From positions 784,364 to 848,363 of the forward strand of contig SSNP01000155.1 in the NCBI GenBank assembly GCA_006937955.1: DNA of 64,000 bases, in the 5' to 3' direction. Source of the stretch: Pachypanchax playfairii. Its lineage: Eukaryota; Chordata; Actinopteri; Cyprinodontiformes; Aplocheilidae. The first letter of the stretch is position 1. Every line of letters starts with the position of its first letter. Below are positions 12,059-22,068 of this stretch, one piece after another. Below the pieces are notes generated by a model that was given only the letters and a program-made list of their open reading frames with translations, did no database searches and was not told the origin of the DNA. A program made the position numbers and the translations under genes.

Positions 12059-13460
12059 TTAACCTTGTACTGCTCCAACTAAACATGTCTTACTCAACTC
12101 CATATTATACCAGATGGCCCTCCCTTTATCAGTCACTTTCAGACAGAGCAGTTCCAGATCATCAAGTAGCATCAACTGGTCACGTGGATCTACACATATA
12201 TATGGAAGAGCCAGGTTGCTACCGTTTTGTAGTATTTTACTTTCTAATATTGTCTTGGCGAAAATGCGCATTTGACTACAAGAGTTTTTGAGAAGTTATT
12301 CACCATTTTATTCAGGCAGCACGAGGGGCAGCACTCACCGGGGGGGGGGTATGGGATTTTAGGTAAATCGAGTGTTTTGCTAACCTTGCGCTTCGAGATG
12401 GATTCTCGCGAGATTTGGAGTTCCAAACCTACGAAAATCCATCTTGTATCACTCCAGCAAAACCATCTGTTTCAGTCCAAAGATTATCAGACCAATCATG
12501 TATTAGCATTTTGCTTTGGGGCAGGTGTTCAGGTACAATTTGCAGCAAGGGCCCAGGCAGACAAAGAAAAACAACCATGGTCTGCGCCGGTGAATGTACG
12601 CATAAAAGCATATATTTAATCTGTTTTAGGAGAACTAGAGATGATTTCTTCATTGAAAAATGAGCTAAGGTAAGAACTTTGTGCATTTCTTGATGGTAAA
12701 GATGTGTTTTGCTTTTCTTAGTGGTGTGTGTGTGTTTTACTGCTGAATGTATTTGCAAGAGCTTGATTTACTGTGACTGTCTTTACATGCAACTAATAAC
12801 CCTTTTAAAACCCGAATAGTCACAATAACTCGGTTCCGCATGGCCATGTAAACACCGGCAAAAACCCGAATATGCTCATAACCGGGTTTTTAAAAACCCG
12901 GGCTTTACCCCTGGGGTAACCCTTTTCAAACCCGAATATTTAGTCGTGTAAATGCGTATCGGCATAACCCCATCAAAACTTATGTTCTGCGCATGCTTTA
13001 TTTGTAAGAAATCTTGGTCTTTTGCTGTTGTTGTTTTGGAATATTGGAAGAATCGGAAATGACGCATATTGCGTCTTGAAGTAGTCCGTACGTCATCACG
13101 CTACCCAAACATCTGCGTTTAAATCGGGTTATTACAAGTTTCATGTATACAGGGGTAACTTTCTCTACTTATGCATGTAAACGGGTTATTCTGAAACCCG
13201 AATACTGACCTTAACCCGATCATAACCCGAATATTGGCTGCATGTAAACATAGTCAGTGATTAGCTAAAGACAAATCATCAAAGGTAGACACTTGCTGGC
13301 GCACCCTTCAATCAGCTTAAAATATTAAACCAGATGTCCCTCTCTTTTATAGACGGTTTCAAATGGAACGGTTCCAGATGTATGTGTGTCCCCGACTCGA
13401 CAAGGGGTGGGGCTACACAGAGATCTGGCAGAGTCAGGCTATTGTTTTACTTCCTGGTCA
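12059..13460 (+). repeat. dispersed repeat family (copy 1), interrupted by a MITE
   Basis: The sequence is clearly homologous to 51990-52565: both contain CGAGATTTGGAG or a close variant, AAAATCCATCTTGTA, TTTGTGCATTTCTTGATGGT, CAAGAGCTTGATTTACTGTG and AGCTTAAAATATTAAACCAG in the same order. Here it is split by the element at 12774-13259. Part of its right end (CAGATGGCCCTCCCTTT, TTCCAGAT) also appears at 12105-12160, so a second fragment lies next to it. No class is assigned. Confidence 0.7.
12774..13259. mobile_element. MITE nested in the dispersed repeat
   Basis: Terminal inverted repeats TGACTGTCTTTACATGCA on the left and TGCATGTAAACATAGTCA on the right enclose about 490 bp rich in AACCCGAATA and CGGGTTAT motifs in both orientations. 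The homologous repeat at 52388-52410 lacks it and reads ACTGTGATTGGTTAAAGAC across the junction, giving an empty site. No coding capacity was seen. The exact target duplication is ambiguous within 8 bp. Confidence 0.75.
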
Positions 13461-14210
13461 ACAAATAATTCCAGAATATAAGTTATTTGTCAGAACAAAT
13501 TAATACTATATAGCACCAACATATAGGTATATATGCCTATGCCAGTTGTTGAAATCTGTAAAATAGCATAATACAGAACCTTTAAGCTAAGAGTCCTTGG
13601 TTTTTCAACTTCAGTATTTATTGTAAAAATATCACCAACTATTGCACGTGCAATGCAAATTGTTCATGGCTCTGTCTCATTTTTCCCCCATGTACACACG
13701 ATACTCTAATTTTGGTGTATTTTCTAGCATCCAAAAAGATGCAGAATATAAAAGTGTGCGCAGATTTTAGTAGTGAAAGCACTGAGATATCTGAAACTCC
13801 CCACCTTAGAGTCTGAGGGTGAAAAATTACTTTGAGGTTGGAGAGCAGAGGGGGGTTGTGGCCTTGACCCCAGTAGTTGGGGTCATGACCTCACACTTGA
13901 CCTTTCTGTGAGACTCCCATAAACATGGTATCTTCAAGGATCTACACATGCATGGAGTCAGGCCATAAACAAACCTCATACCTCTGCTGAACAAGAAGTA
14001 CCCGTTATGAGCAACACAGTAATGTGGCAATGATTTAAATTAATTGGACAATAATGGACAGGGTATAAGGCTGACTAGGTCAAAGAATAATGTGTATATC
14101 ACTGCACACAACTTGTATCTGAGTAATTTTAAAGTGTGAAAAAAAACATGTTAATCAAGCCCAATCTGAAAATAATTTCATAGGGAAATTTTTCACAATA
14201 TGTGTGAAAG
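13461..14210. other. no recognised feature
   Basis: Unique-looking AT-rich sequence. No coding signal was recognised. Confidence 0.45.
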
Positions 14211-14214
14211 CAGT

Positions 14215-14420
14215 TTCCTCCCACAGTCCAAAATTGGTCACTTTAAATTGTCCTTAGGTGTGAGTGTGTGTGAATGGTTGTTTGTCTATGTGTGGCCCTG
14301 GGATGGACTGGCGACCTGTCCAGGTGTCCCCTGCCTCTCGCCCAATGATTGCTGGGGATAGACACCAGCTCCCTGTGACCCTGAACAGGAAGAAGCAGTT
14401 TCAGAAAATGGATGGATGGA
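14215..14420 (+). repeat. RTE-tailed short interspersed repeat, copy 1
   Basis: It contains GGATGGACTGGCGACCTGTC, CCTGCCTCTCGCCCAATG, CACCAGCTCC and AACAGGAAGAAGCAG and ends in AAAATGGATGGATGGAT. A related, more diverged copy lies at 62065-62250. The (GGAT)n tail and the GAAGAAG just before it resemble the 3' end of Rex3-type LINEs, which could mobilise it. Confidence 0.65.
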
Positions 14421-14718
14421 TAAACTGAATAAAAGCTAGAACTCAGTCAAAGCTAAAAGTACACAGTTGAAAAATAAAGGAAACATTTCAATTAGAGTTT
14501 ATTATCAAATATGTCAAACTTTGGGATATTGATCTGGCAAAAGGGGTTGTTGATCAGTGTCGGCTGTTTAGTGTTAATTTAATAAAAAGCAGGGGCACTA
14601 AAGGGGCAACAATGAGATGACTCCAACAGGAAAGGTTTCACAGGTGGAGGCCACAGCCATTTTCCCTCCTCATCTTTTTTTGGACTGTTTTTTAGCAGTT
14701 TTGCATTTGACTCAGGTC

Positions 14719-14835
14719 AGTGTTGCTACTGGTAGCATGAGGGGATAGCAGGACCCGTGGAGTTGGACTACCAGCACAACCTCTGTGGGGTCCTGGTATC
14801 TCCTGGTATTACCTCATGCTACCAGTAGCAACACT
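14719..14835. repeat. 24-bp perfect inverted repeat
   Basis: The arm at 14719-14742 (AGTGTTGCTACTGGTAGCAT and four more bases) is the exact reverse complement of 14812-14835. The 69-bp spacer contains a second short pair (AGCAGGACCC against GGGTCCTG). The single strand would fold into a long hairpin. Confidence 0.9.
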
Positions 14836-15058
14836 ATATATGTGTAGGAGTAGACAAGGCTGTTTTGTTGAATCCTGGATAATTACACAGGAATTCAGGA
14901 ATTAAAGGGAAGGTTTAGTTTCATTTATTTCAAGCACATAATACAAAAATGTAAAATAGTGTACAGTGTGTACAACACGAGACAAAAATCAAAAGAACAC
15001 ACATATTGTCAAACAAGAAAATTCACTGCTGCTTGAAAAGGAGTGGGATGAAGTTTAA

Positions 15059-15652
15059 AGCCCAATGCACAGCTAAACGCAACGCCCGGTGCCGCGTTTT
15101 CTGACGCACGATAATGGCGCGTGTCAAATTACACCAGATTGCCGCTAAGCCGGGCGTCATTTTCAATTTTAGTGCTAATTATTTTGGTGGCATTAGGTTT
15201 GAATTATTATTAGGTTTGAATCATCCTAGATATAACCAAGATGATCTAATGAATATGAACAAAAATTGTCTGCTAGCTTACCAGAACATTCAATTTCAGT
15301 TGAAATTGCCCTCCAGGCTATTTCTTTACGGACATTGTCCTTATAATGAGGTACTGGATACTTCTGTACTTCAGTGATTAGATGCTCCTCGTCCATCATT
15401 GAGTTGTTTTTACAGTCAAATAGTACCGCTTAGTGGTTAAACTAGGAGATGTAGGAGACGCCCGCTTTAAGAAGCGTAGAAGGAGAAACTACGGGTGCTC
15501 GATAGGGACTTCTCCAGTCGTGGCGCCGCATCTGAATTCAACAGATTCTAATCGATGCGCGGGGTGAAGCGTTTTTTGGTGAGGGCACTCTCAGAAAATA
15601 ATGATGTTGCATCTTTTGCCGCGGGTCAAGGCGTCTAGGTGTGCGTTGGGCT
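15059..15652. mobile_element. PIF/Harbinger-like MITE inside the LINE
   Basis: The terminal inverted repeats are AGCCCAATGCACAGCTAAAC on the left and the reverse complement of TGTGCGTTGGGCT on the right. The element is flanked by TAA at 15056-15058 and 15653-15655, the 3-bp TWA duplication typical of Harbinger. The 594-bp interior is CpG-rich and carries no recognisable transposase. Confidence 0.8.
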
Positions 15653-16161
15653 TAACACTTATTAATTCCAACCCCCTCTTTCAATATCTCAAAAACATTT
15701 CTTTAAATTGTTTCCTAAATTGTTTTATATTTGGACATTCCTTGAGCTTCTCATCTAAGTTATTCAGTTTCACCGCTTGTATCAAAACAAAAAAACTTTT
15801 CTTCTCATTGTGTAATGTGAAATTTTGTTTTCCTCTCAGCACATACCATCCTTCCCTCTATGTAAATAACCTTTTGTATATTTTGAGGTAAATCATTTCG
15901 CTTTGCCCTATATGTAATTTGTACTGTCTGTAAATCCACCTGATCTTTGAATTTTAGTAATTTGGACTCCAAAAAAAATATACTTGTATGTTCTCTATAA
16001 CCTGCCCCATGGATGATCCTTAAAGCTCTCTTCTGTGAAATAACATGTGGCTGAACTGTTGATTAGTAGTTGTTTCCCCAAACTTCTGTATAGTAATGTA
16101 CGGTAAGTGAATTATGGTAAAACTAAAGAACAATAGAGCATATGCAAGGACTTCTGATTTA

Positions 16162-16755
16162 CAGTATATACTCGTGCATAAGTCGTTTTTTAAGGAGTAA
16201 ATTTCAGGTCTGAGGAGGGGTTCCAACTTATACGCGAGATAGCGGGATGAACTAGTTTTTTTTTTTTTAGAGGAAAATGTCGACAACTTGGTGACTGGAG
16301 TACTCGGTAAGTACTCGGACTAGCGAACGATGTTCCTTATCAGCATGGTTTATCAAAGACACATTATATCTTTTTTATTGTTATAATAATAAAGAAATTT
16401 ATCCGAGAGATGTGGACGCAGTGGATGATCCGCGGCGACAAACAGTTTACACCCGCCGGGAACGTAAAGAAACCATCACTTCAGCTGGTATGCGAGTGGA
16501 TGGTGAAAGCCTGGGACCAGATTCCTGCTGAAACAGTAATCAAGTCATTCAAGAAATGTGGTATCTCAAACACCATTAACAGTTTTCATTATTTTCTGCT
16601 CTCATTTTCACAAACACCCTTCATCACTGGGACTTCCTGACACAAACTGATTCTAACACCGACTTATAAGCAGGTCAATGCTAAATTCCTCAATTTTTCT
16701 GCTCAGAAAGAGGTCCGACTTATACGCGAATCGACTTATACACAAGTATATACGG
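16162..16755 (+). mobile_element. pogo/Tigger-type deletion derivative
   Basis: The 24-bp terminal inverted repeats start CAGTATATACTCGTGCATAA on the left and end ATACACAAGTATATACGG on the right. They match at about 21 of 24 positions and are flanked by TA at 16160-16161 and 16756-16757. About 600 bp remain, including the last part of a transposase frame. It sits inside the minus-strand LINE. Confidence 0.85.
16410..16640 (+). pseudogene. C-terminal remnant of pogo/Tigger transposase
   Basis: The 76-codon open stretch includes KKPSLQLVCEWMVKAWDQIP followed by AETVIKSFKKCGISNTIN. In Tigger/pogo DDE transposases this kind of block lies just after the catalytic domain. The DNA-binding CENP-B-like region and the DDE triad are missing, so it cannot act alone. 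The ATG at 16410 is unlikely to be a real start; the frame is what remains after internal deletion. Confidence 0.75.
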
Positions 16756-17130
16756 TAACACTTGCCTTGCTCTACTAATTATTGCTATACTCTTTGAAAC
16801 CTTGCTCTGAAACATGACTAACGTGAGGTTTCCAGGTGACTTTATTATCAATTATAACTCCTAAAAATTGTATTTCATTAACTGTTTCAATATTCACTCC
16901 ATCCAGCTTAAATTCAATTTGCAATTTACTTCAACCATGTCCAAACATCATTAATTTAGTTATTCTTTAAATTTATTAATAATGTATTAGTATTAAACCA
17001 TAATTTGATCTTCTCTAACTTGTCTCCTGCACTAGCAACTGAAAATCACTATCCGAACAAAAAATGTTGCTATCATCAGCCAACAATACTAATTTAATAC
17101 TTCTGACACGTGACATAAAACATTAATGTA

Positions 17131-19080
17131 AACAAGAAAAAAGCAGCAGATCAAATCTCACTTTACAGCTATAACTTCATATCTTTCTACTTTGGAGACT
17201 GGAAGTCAGAACTACTTTTTCAGTATTTTAGTATTTGCTGAATATTTATATAGGTAACATAGTAAAGAAGGAAACTAATCTTTGTGAAGCAATAAAGAAT
17301 GATTCAACGTGAAATGAGCTTGGGTTTGAACTGGATTCAAAAGCTAAACTGTTTTGTCTTAACCACTATTTACACTGACAGCTTAATCTGCCACAAAAGA
17401 AACAAGAGTTCCCAAAATATACATTGTTCAACTCCAGCAGCAGTACACAAAGCGCTGCAGAGTCCTCAACCTGTTCATCCAGTCTTCACCAATGTCCTGT
17501 TTTCACAGGTGAGAAAAGTTGCGAAGTCCCAGAGGAAGTCGAAATTATGCCACCAAGAAAAATGACATGCCTTCCAGTTGGCAGGTGTGTTTTGTCTTAA
17601 GTTGGTCATAGAGAAGAATGCTGCCTCATTCTCTATGAATGACTACTTGAACAAAGGAAAAAACATGCAACTAAGGGTGGTGACTGATAGTTTCCACCAC
17701 ATTTGTCACTCCACTTGGTGAATGAAGAGATTCCAGGATGTAACTAATACAATCTCCACTTATCTTACTGAGGGAATAACTAAACATTGGTCACTTTTAA
17801 ATGAAAGCAAACAATTAAAATCTGGCTTTTTACTTGGCTGTTAACATATGGCACCATTTCAAATAGTCTGTTATTGCAACACTGTACTTTGATGGTCTCA
17901 TAGAGATGGAAAAAGGAAATAATATGGTTCCATGCAGACACAAACACAAAAAATAAAATAAATACAAAAATCCAAAGGGGAAAAGATTCTGCCCCAGTGC
18001 TAAAAGTTATCCAATGATTTGTTTGGTTTGGTAGGTATTTCCCAGTCTGGTGAAACAAGGAGTTTTATGGAGGGAGCAGCAGATGTTGTAGTGTGTCCGT
18101 GAACGACTAAATGGACAGACAACAATGGGTCTTCTGCTTTTTTAAGAAACAACTTTGTTTTAACTGGCAAGTCAGTAACAAAAAGTGACCTGATTCACTA
18201 GATTGTATAACTAGTAAAGTTCTTACCAAAAAGGGAATATCACAATCTGTGTAAATACACACGTATATTGTAAATATCAGTGAAGGAGAACTGAGTATTA
18301 AAGGAATCAGTGTTATCAGTGTTATTCTTCTTCAGCCGAGCAATGATTAGTCAATTAATTGATATGTTTATTACATTTCATTATTCCTACCACCCACAGA
18401 CAAAAGGTGTTAAAATATCTGTTTGTTAGCAAAATACCTCATGAACCACAAAGTAGATTTTAATGAAACTCTACGAAAATGATCACTTGATATACATCCA
18501 TATTTGATTAACTTTCAGAGTTAAAGGTGGGATATGGAACTTTGAATAGAATAACACAGCATAAAGCCTTCAGCCATCTGGGTGCCAGGCTCATTAACCA
18601 TTAAAATATAATGAGTTCAGCTCACTAATCATGTTCTCCAGCCCTGCTGATCACACACTGACTCTGATAAAAGCAGCTCCTACCTGTTTGTAGCTCAGTC
18701 ATCGATTCAGTCTGTGGCAAAGAGCTCATAATTGTCCCACGGCTCCAAAACTTCATGCAGTCCCTCTTAAGATCCCCTGTCCTCCTCACACACCATCCTG
18801 CACACCCCACTTATCCAATAAAATAAATAAAAAGCAATAAAATCCTCTGTGGTGTGTCTTCCAGTTGAAAAAGACTTCAGCAGCATGTAGCTATGTGTTG
18901 GCTAGCTGCTAATAAAAACGTTTCCACACAACACTTGCTCGTTACATGAGAAACCCCAGGGGAAACCCCCCTATGGCAAGCAAATAAGGTATATAATCAC
19001 CACAACAATATTGCTTTTTATAAAAATATTCCATATACCACCTTCAATGCCATTCAAGATGGCCACCACCAGTAATCGAT
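17131..19080. other. no recognised feature
   Basis: About 2 kb of AT-rich sequence. Short open frames on both strands lack protein-like motifs. Confidence 0.45.
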
Positions 19081-19083
19081 TTA

Positions 19084-19600
19084 AGCTGGATTCATGCTTA
19101 CCCAAAGGCAAATGTGCTCCCACACGGAGCCAGTTTCTGTTCATACTACCCCGACCCTGTTGCAAAGAAATTCTCCACCAGGACAGCAGGAGGCGCGTTC
19201 CTTACTTCGTGCACTCCCCAAACTCAAACTCCAAGGTTCCAGCGATCTCCTTCCAGGAGTTGAAGCTGAGTTGTGCATCCCTGTACTCTTTCAGAGAGGA
19301 ATTGTACAAATGATCGTACTTCCTCACTTCCTCTGCAAGACGTTCGTCGGCCTGCTCCATGTCTTCAAGACTGTCAACACTTGCGCTGTTTACAATTTTT
19401 TAAGGGAAGTTACGTCGTGCAGGAAACAATGTTGGGTTGACCAATCACAGACGTGCGTCATCTGACGCAGCCGTTGGAAAGTTAAAAAATGGAGCGTGAC
19501 TCCAACCGAACATCTGAGGCAGTTGGAGAGCCCATACGATGTCGTATCATGGCGGTGCGTGTCTCCGACACGTCGGAGCTGCTTTAGTATGAATCCAGCT
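19084..19600 (-). mobile_element. PIF/Harbinger derivative, copy 1 (complete ends)
   Basis: The element is bounded by AGCTGGATTCATGCTTACC on the left and GTATGAATCCAGCT on the right, inverted relative to each other. TTA lies on both sides (19081-19083 and 19601-19603), the Harbinger-type duplication. Its interior carries a short MADF-like exon on the minus strand. Related copies are at 21519-22065 and 30123-30539. Confidence 0.85.
19206..19360 (-). pseudogene. MADF-like first exon retained in Harbinger derivative
   Basis: From an ATG at 19360 the minus strand reads MEQADERLAEEVRKYDHLYN and continues SSLKEYRDAQLSFNSWKEIA with a Glu-Cys-Thr end. This pattern matches the MADF DNA-binding domain encoded by many PIF/Harbinger elements (…HLY, then YKD/YRD, then W.EIA). 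The stretch ends at GAA followed by GTAAGG, which looks like a splice donor; without splicing a TAA follows at once. The rest of the gene and the DDE transposase are absent. The homologous stretch in the second copy remains similar. Confidence 0.7.
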
Positions 19601-19603
19601 TTA

Positions 19604-21518
19604 GTGAGCACAAAAATGGTTATACCTCACTTATAGATATTGAACTATAATTTGCTGAGTCAGTCGCTGAGAGTCAATGCTAGACCTTTAGTTCTGAACT
19701 TCCTAACTCTTTTGATCCCAGTATCTAACAAGAAAATGATTATCTGGATCATTTTTGTTTCATTTGGGGAGAAAAGTGACTGAAGGAAGAAAATACCAGT
19801 GTTTTCTACTCTTTAATGAGTAAATCAAAATTTTTTACATGCTGTAATAATAAAACTCCAGAAAACAATCATCATGCAGTTTAATTTAAGAAAAATTGGC
19901 AGTTGGTCCATTTTGTGGAAGTTATACAATAATCTGTAAAATTTAGATTTTTCTTTGTCAACTAAGATTCTCCTAAAGTATTTTTTTACTATTGTTATGA
20001 ATTCTGACAAGGAATACTCACAATAAAGCTAGTAGCCATATGTTGGAGAAAGATAATCCAAACACTGATACCTCTTCCTTTTTTACCAAACATTAGGACC
20101 ACCCAAGCAGAGTGTGATACACTTAACAACCTTGCCACCATATGGCATGAGAATCATTAGAGCAATAAGCCAGGAGGCTATAATCTAAAACAGAGTATAA
20201 CAATGTCTCAATTCATAAAGAAAGGTTTGTGTGCACTTAACGACCATGGTAAGAAGAGAATAAAACAGATACTCCAGCACCTGGTGGGAGGAGCAGACAG
20301 AGGTAAGAGCTGGCTGCCAAAGCTATGAGACAACACTGGACCATTATTTTAATTCCAGAAAAAAAAATGGCACTGTTTGAGAGTGGGATCATTACTTGAT
20401 ACAGAGGTGACATGCTGAAAAGGAGCTAACAAACTTACTTGTTCAGGAAATATCACAACTGTCTCACACTTCTATACATGACAGGCTGGGGGATGGCACA
20501 CTACATTCTGTAATAATAAATTAAAGTTTTTTTTATAGTGATGAGTCATGCGTTACATACAAAGTGTTGTTTTTAACCACTAATGTGGGTATCATAAGTT
20601 ATTCCAAGACACATGAGCAAACAATACTTTTAACTTATTGCATTCTGATCAAAACAACTGGTCTGAACAAGACAGGAAATCAACATTTCACACAAACTCC
20701 ACAAACAGATGAACTTAGACGCTCTACAGTGAAAGACAAACTGGTTTCTGAGGTGAGACTCAGGCTAGACCTTTGAAACACAGCCTTCTTTCCCTTTATA
20801 CACACTCCGCTCTCCACTCACCCAAATTTGAAGTATTTCACACAGTTGCGAACGGCCTCTGGCCAGCCAATGAACTCACAATTAGGACAGATTGGTCACA
20901 GCAGAGTGCAAGTTGCAGGGGACCAAGCTGCGTTTGCACTTATATCGCCATTATCACCCTGTAAAATACTTTGTTGTTTTGTTGGATTTTTAAAAATCCC
21001 TTTAAGTTTTTCATAAATTTAGATTTATTGTTTTTTTTTTTTTTTAATTCTGTGTTTTAGACAAATATGATCGCAATATTTTTAAAATTTCTTTGAGGTC
21101 TACATAGTTTTAACTGGCCTCTTCGCGATAGCATGAGCATGTGTGAAAGGGAGAGCCAAAACCAAGCTCAGCTTAAACAGGTAACACATGTAGGTGATTG
21201 CAACAGGCAAAAACATGTTAGAAACTATTGCTTTGCTCTACTGACATGCCTTTCAATATCAGCATATTCTTCTAGTTTCTGCATTTAAAATGGATTTCAT
21301 ATCATTCGTAGAAATCCCAGATCTCTTTTACACATTTTCCAAATCACAGAAATCATTGGGTCTTACAGAGTCACTTCTCTGCCATCTGCATTCAGCAGTT
21401 GACCACAGTCCTACACCTGCTGAGGGAGGAGAGGATGTTATACCAAATGTAGTAGAGCTTAGCTGCTTTGGTGACATGCTGAAGTCTGAATGGAGGCCAA
21501 AGCAGAAGTGGTTTTCAT
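19604..21518. other. no recognised feature
   Basis: AT-rich sequence between two Harbinger derivatives. Nothing supportable was seen beyond homopolymer runs such as poly-T at 21030-21045. Confidence 0.45.
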
Positions 21519-22065
21519 TCATATTCATGCTTACACAAAGGCAAATGTGCTCTTACACGGCGGCGTACTGACGGAGCCAGTTTCTGTTCATACTAACCCG
21601 ACCCTGTTGCAAAGAAATTCTCCACCAGGACAGCAGGGGGCGTGTTCCTTACTTTTCCGTCACTTCGTGCACTCCCCAACCTCCAACTCCAAAGTTCCAG
21701 CGACCTCCTTCCAGGAGTTGAAGCTGAGTTGTGCATCCCTGTACTCTTTCAGAGAGGAGCTATACAAATGATCGTACTTCCTCACTTCTTCTGCAAGACG
21801 TTCCTCGATCTGCTCCATGTCTTCAAGACTGTCAACACTCGCGCTGTTTACATTTTTAAAATGAAGTTACGTCGTGCCGGAAATGATGTTGGGTTGTTTG
21901 GCTGACCAATCACAGACGTGCGTCACCCGACACGGCCATCGGAAAGTTAGAAAATAGAGCGTGACTCCAACCGACCATCCGAGGCAATTGGAGAGCCCAT
22001 ACAACGTCATATCATGGCGGTACGTGTCTCCAACACGTCGGAGCTGCGTTAGTATGAATCCAGCT
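21519..22065 (-). mobile_element. PIF/Harbinger derivative, copy 2
   Basis: Strongly similar to 19084-19600, sharing CAAAGAAATTCTCCACCAGG, CTTCCAGGAGTTGAAGCTGA and TCCAACCGACCATC-type blocks. The right end GTATGAATCCAGCT is followed by TTA (22066-22068); the left end is diverged. It also keeps the MADF-like stretch on the minus strand (…EEVRKYDHLY…), with an insertion before the donor-like site. Confidence 0.8.
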
Positions 22066-22068
22066 TTA

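Larger units (their letters stand above)
14917..17130 (-). mobile_element. degenerate LINE, interrupted by two DNA elements
   Basis: Read on the minus strand, 17110 to 16760 gives decayed RT. There is a catalytic-block relic LLADDSNIFCSDSDFQLL, a WFNTN...LLINL stretch and a FLGVIIDNKVTWKPHVSHV block typical of the sequence after the RT palm. After the pogo insertion the frame resumes at about 16020-15660 with a C-terminal region (RAKRNDLPQNIQ, CFDTSGETE) containing stops. The 3' UTR (CTTCATCCCACTCCTTTTC and TGTGCTTGAAATAAATGAAA) runs from 15055 to 14917. The tail is a usual teleost LINE ending. The clade is not certain. The endonuclease and the start of RT are absent. Confidence 0.75.

Noticed and set aside
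16020..16286. Minus-strand 88-codon frame
   Set aside because: Composite of the LINE remnant and the pogo left end, not a protein.
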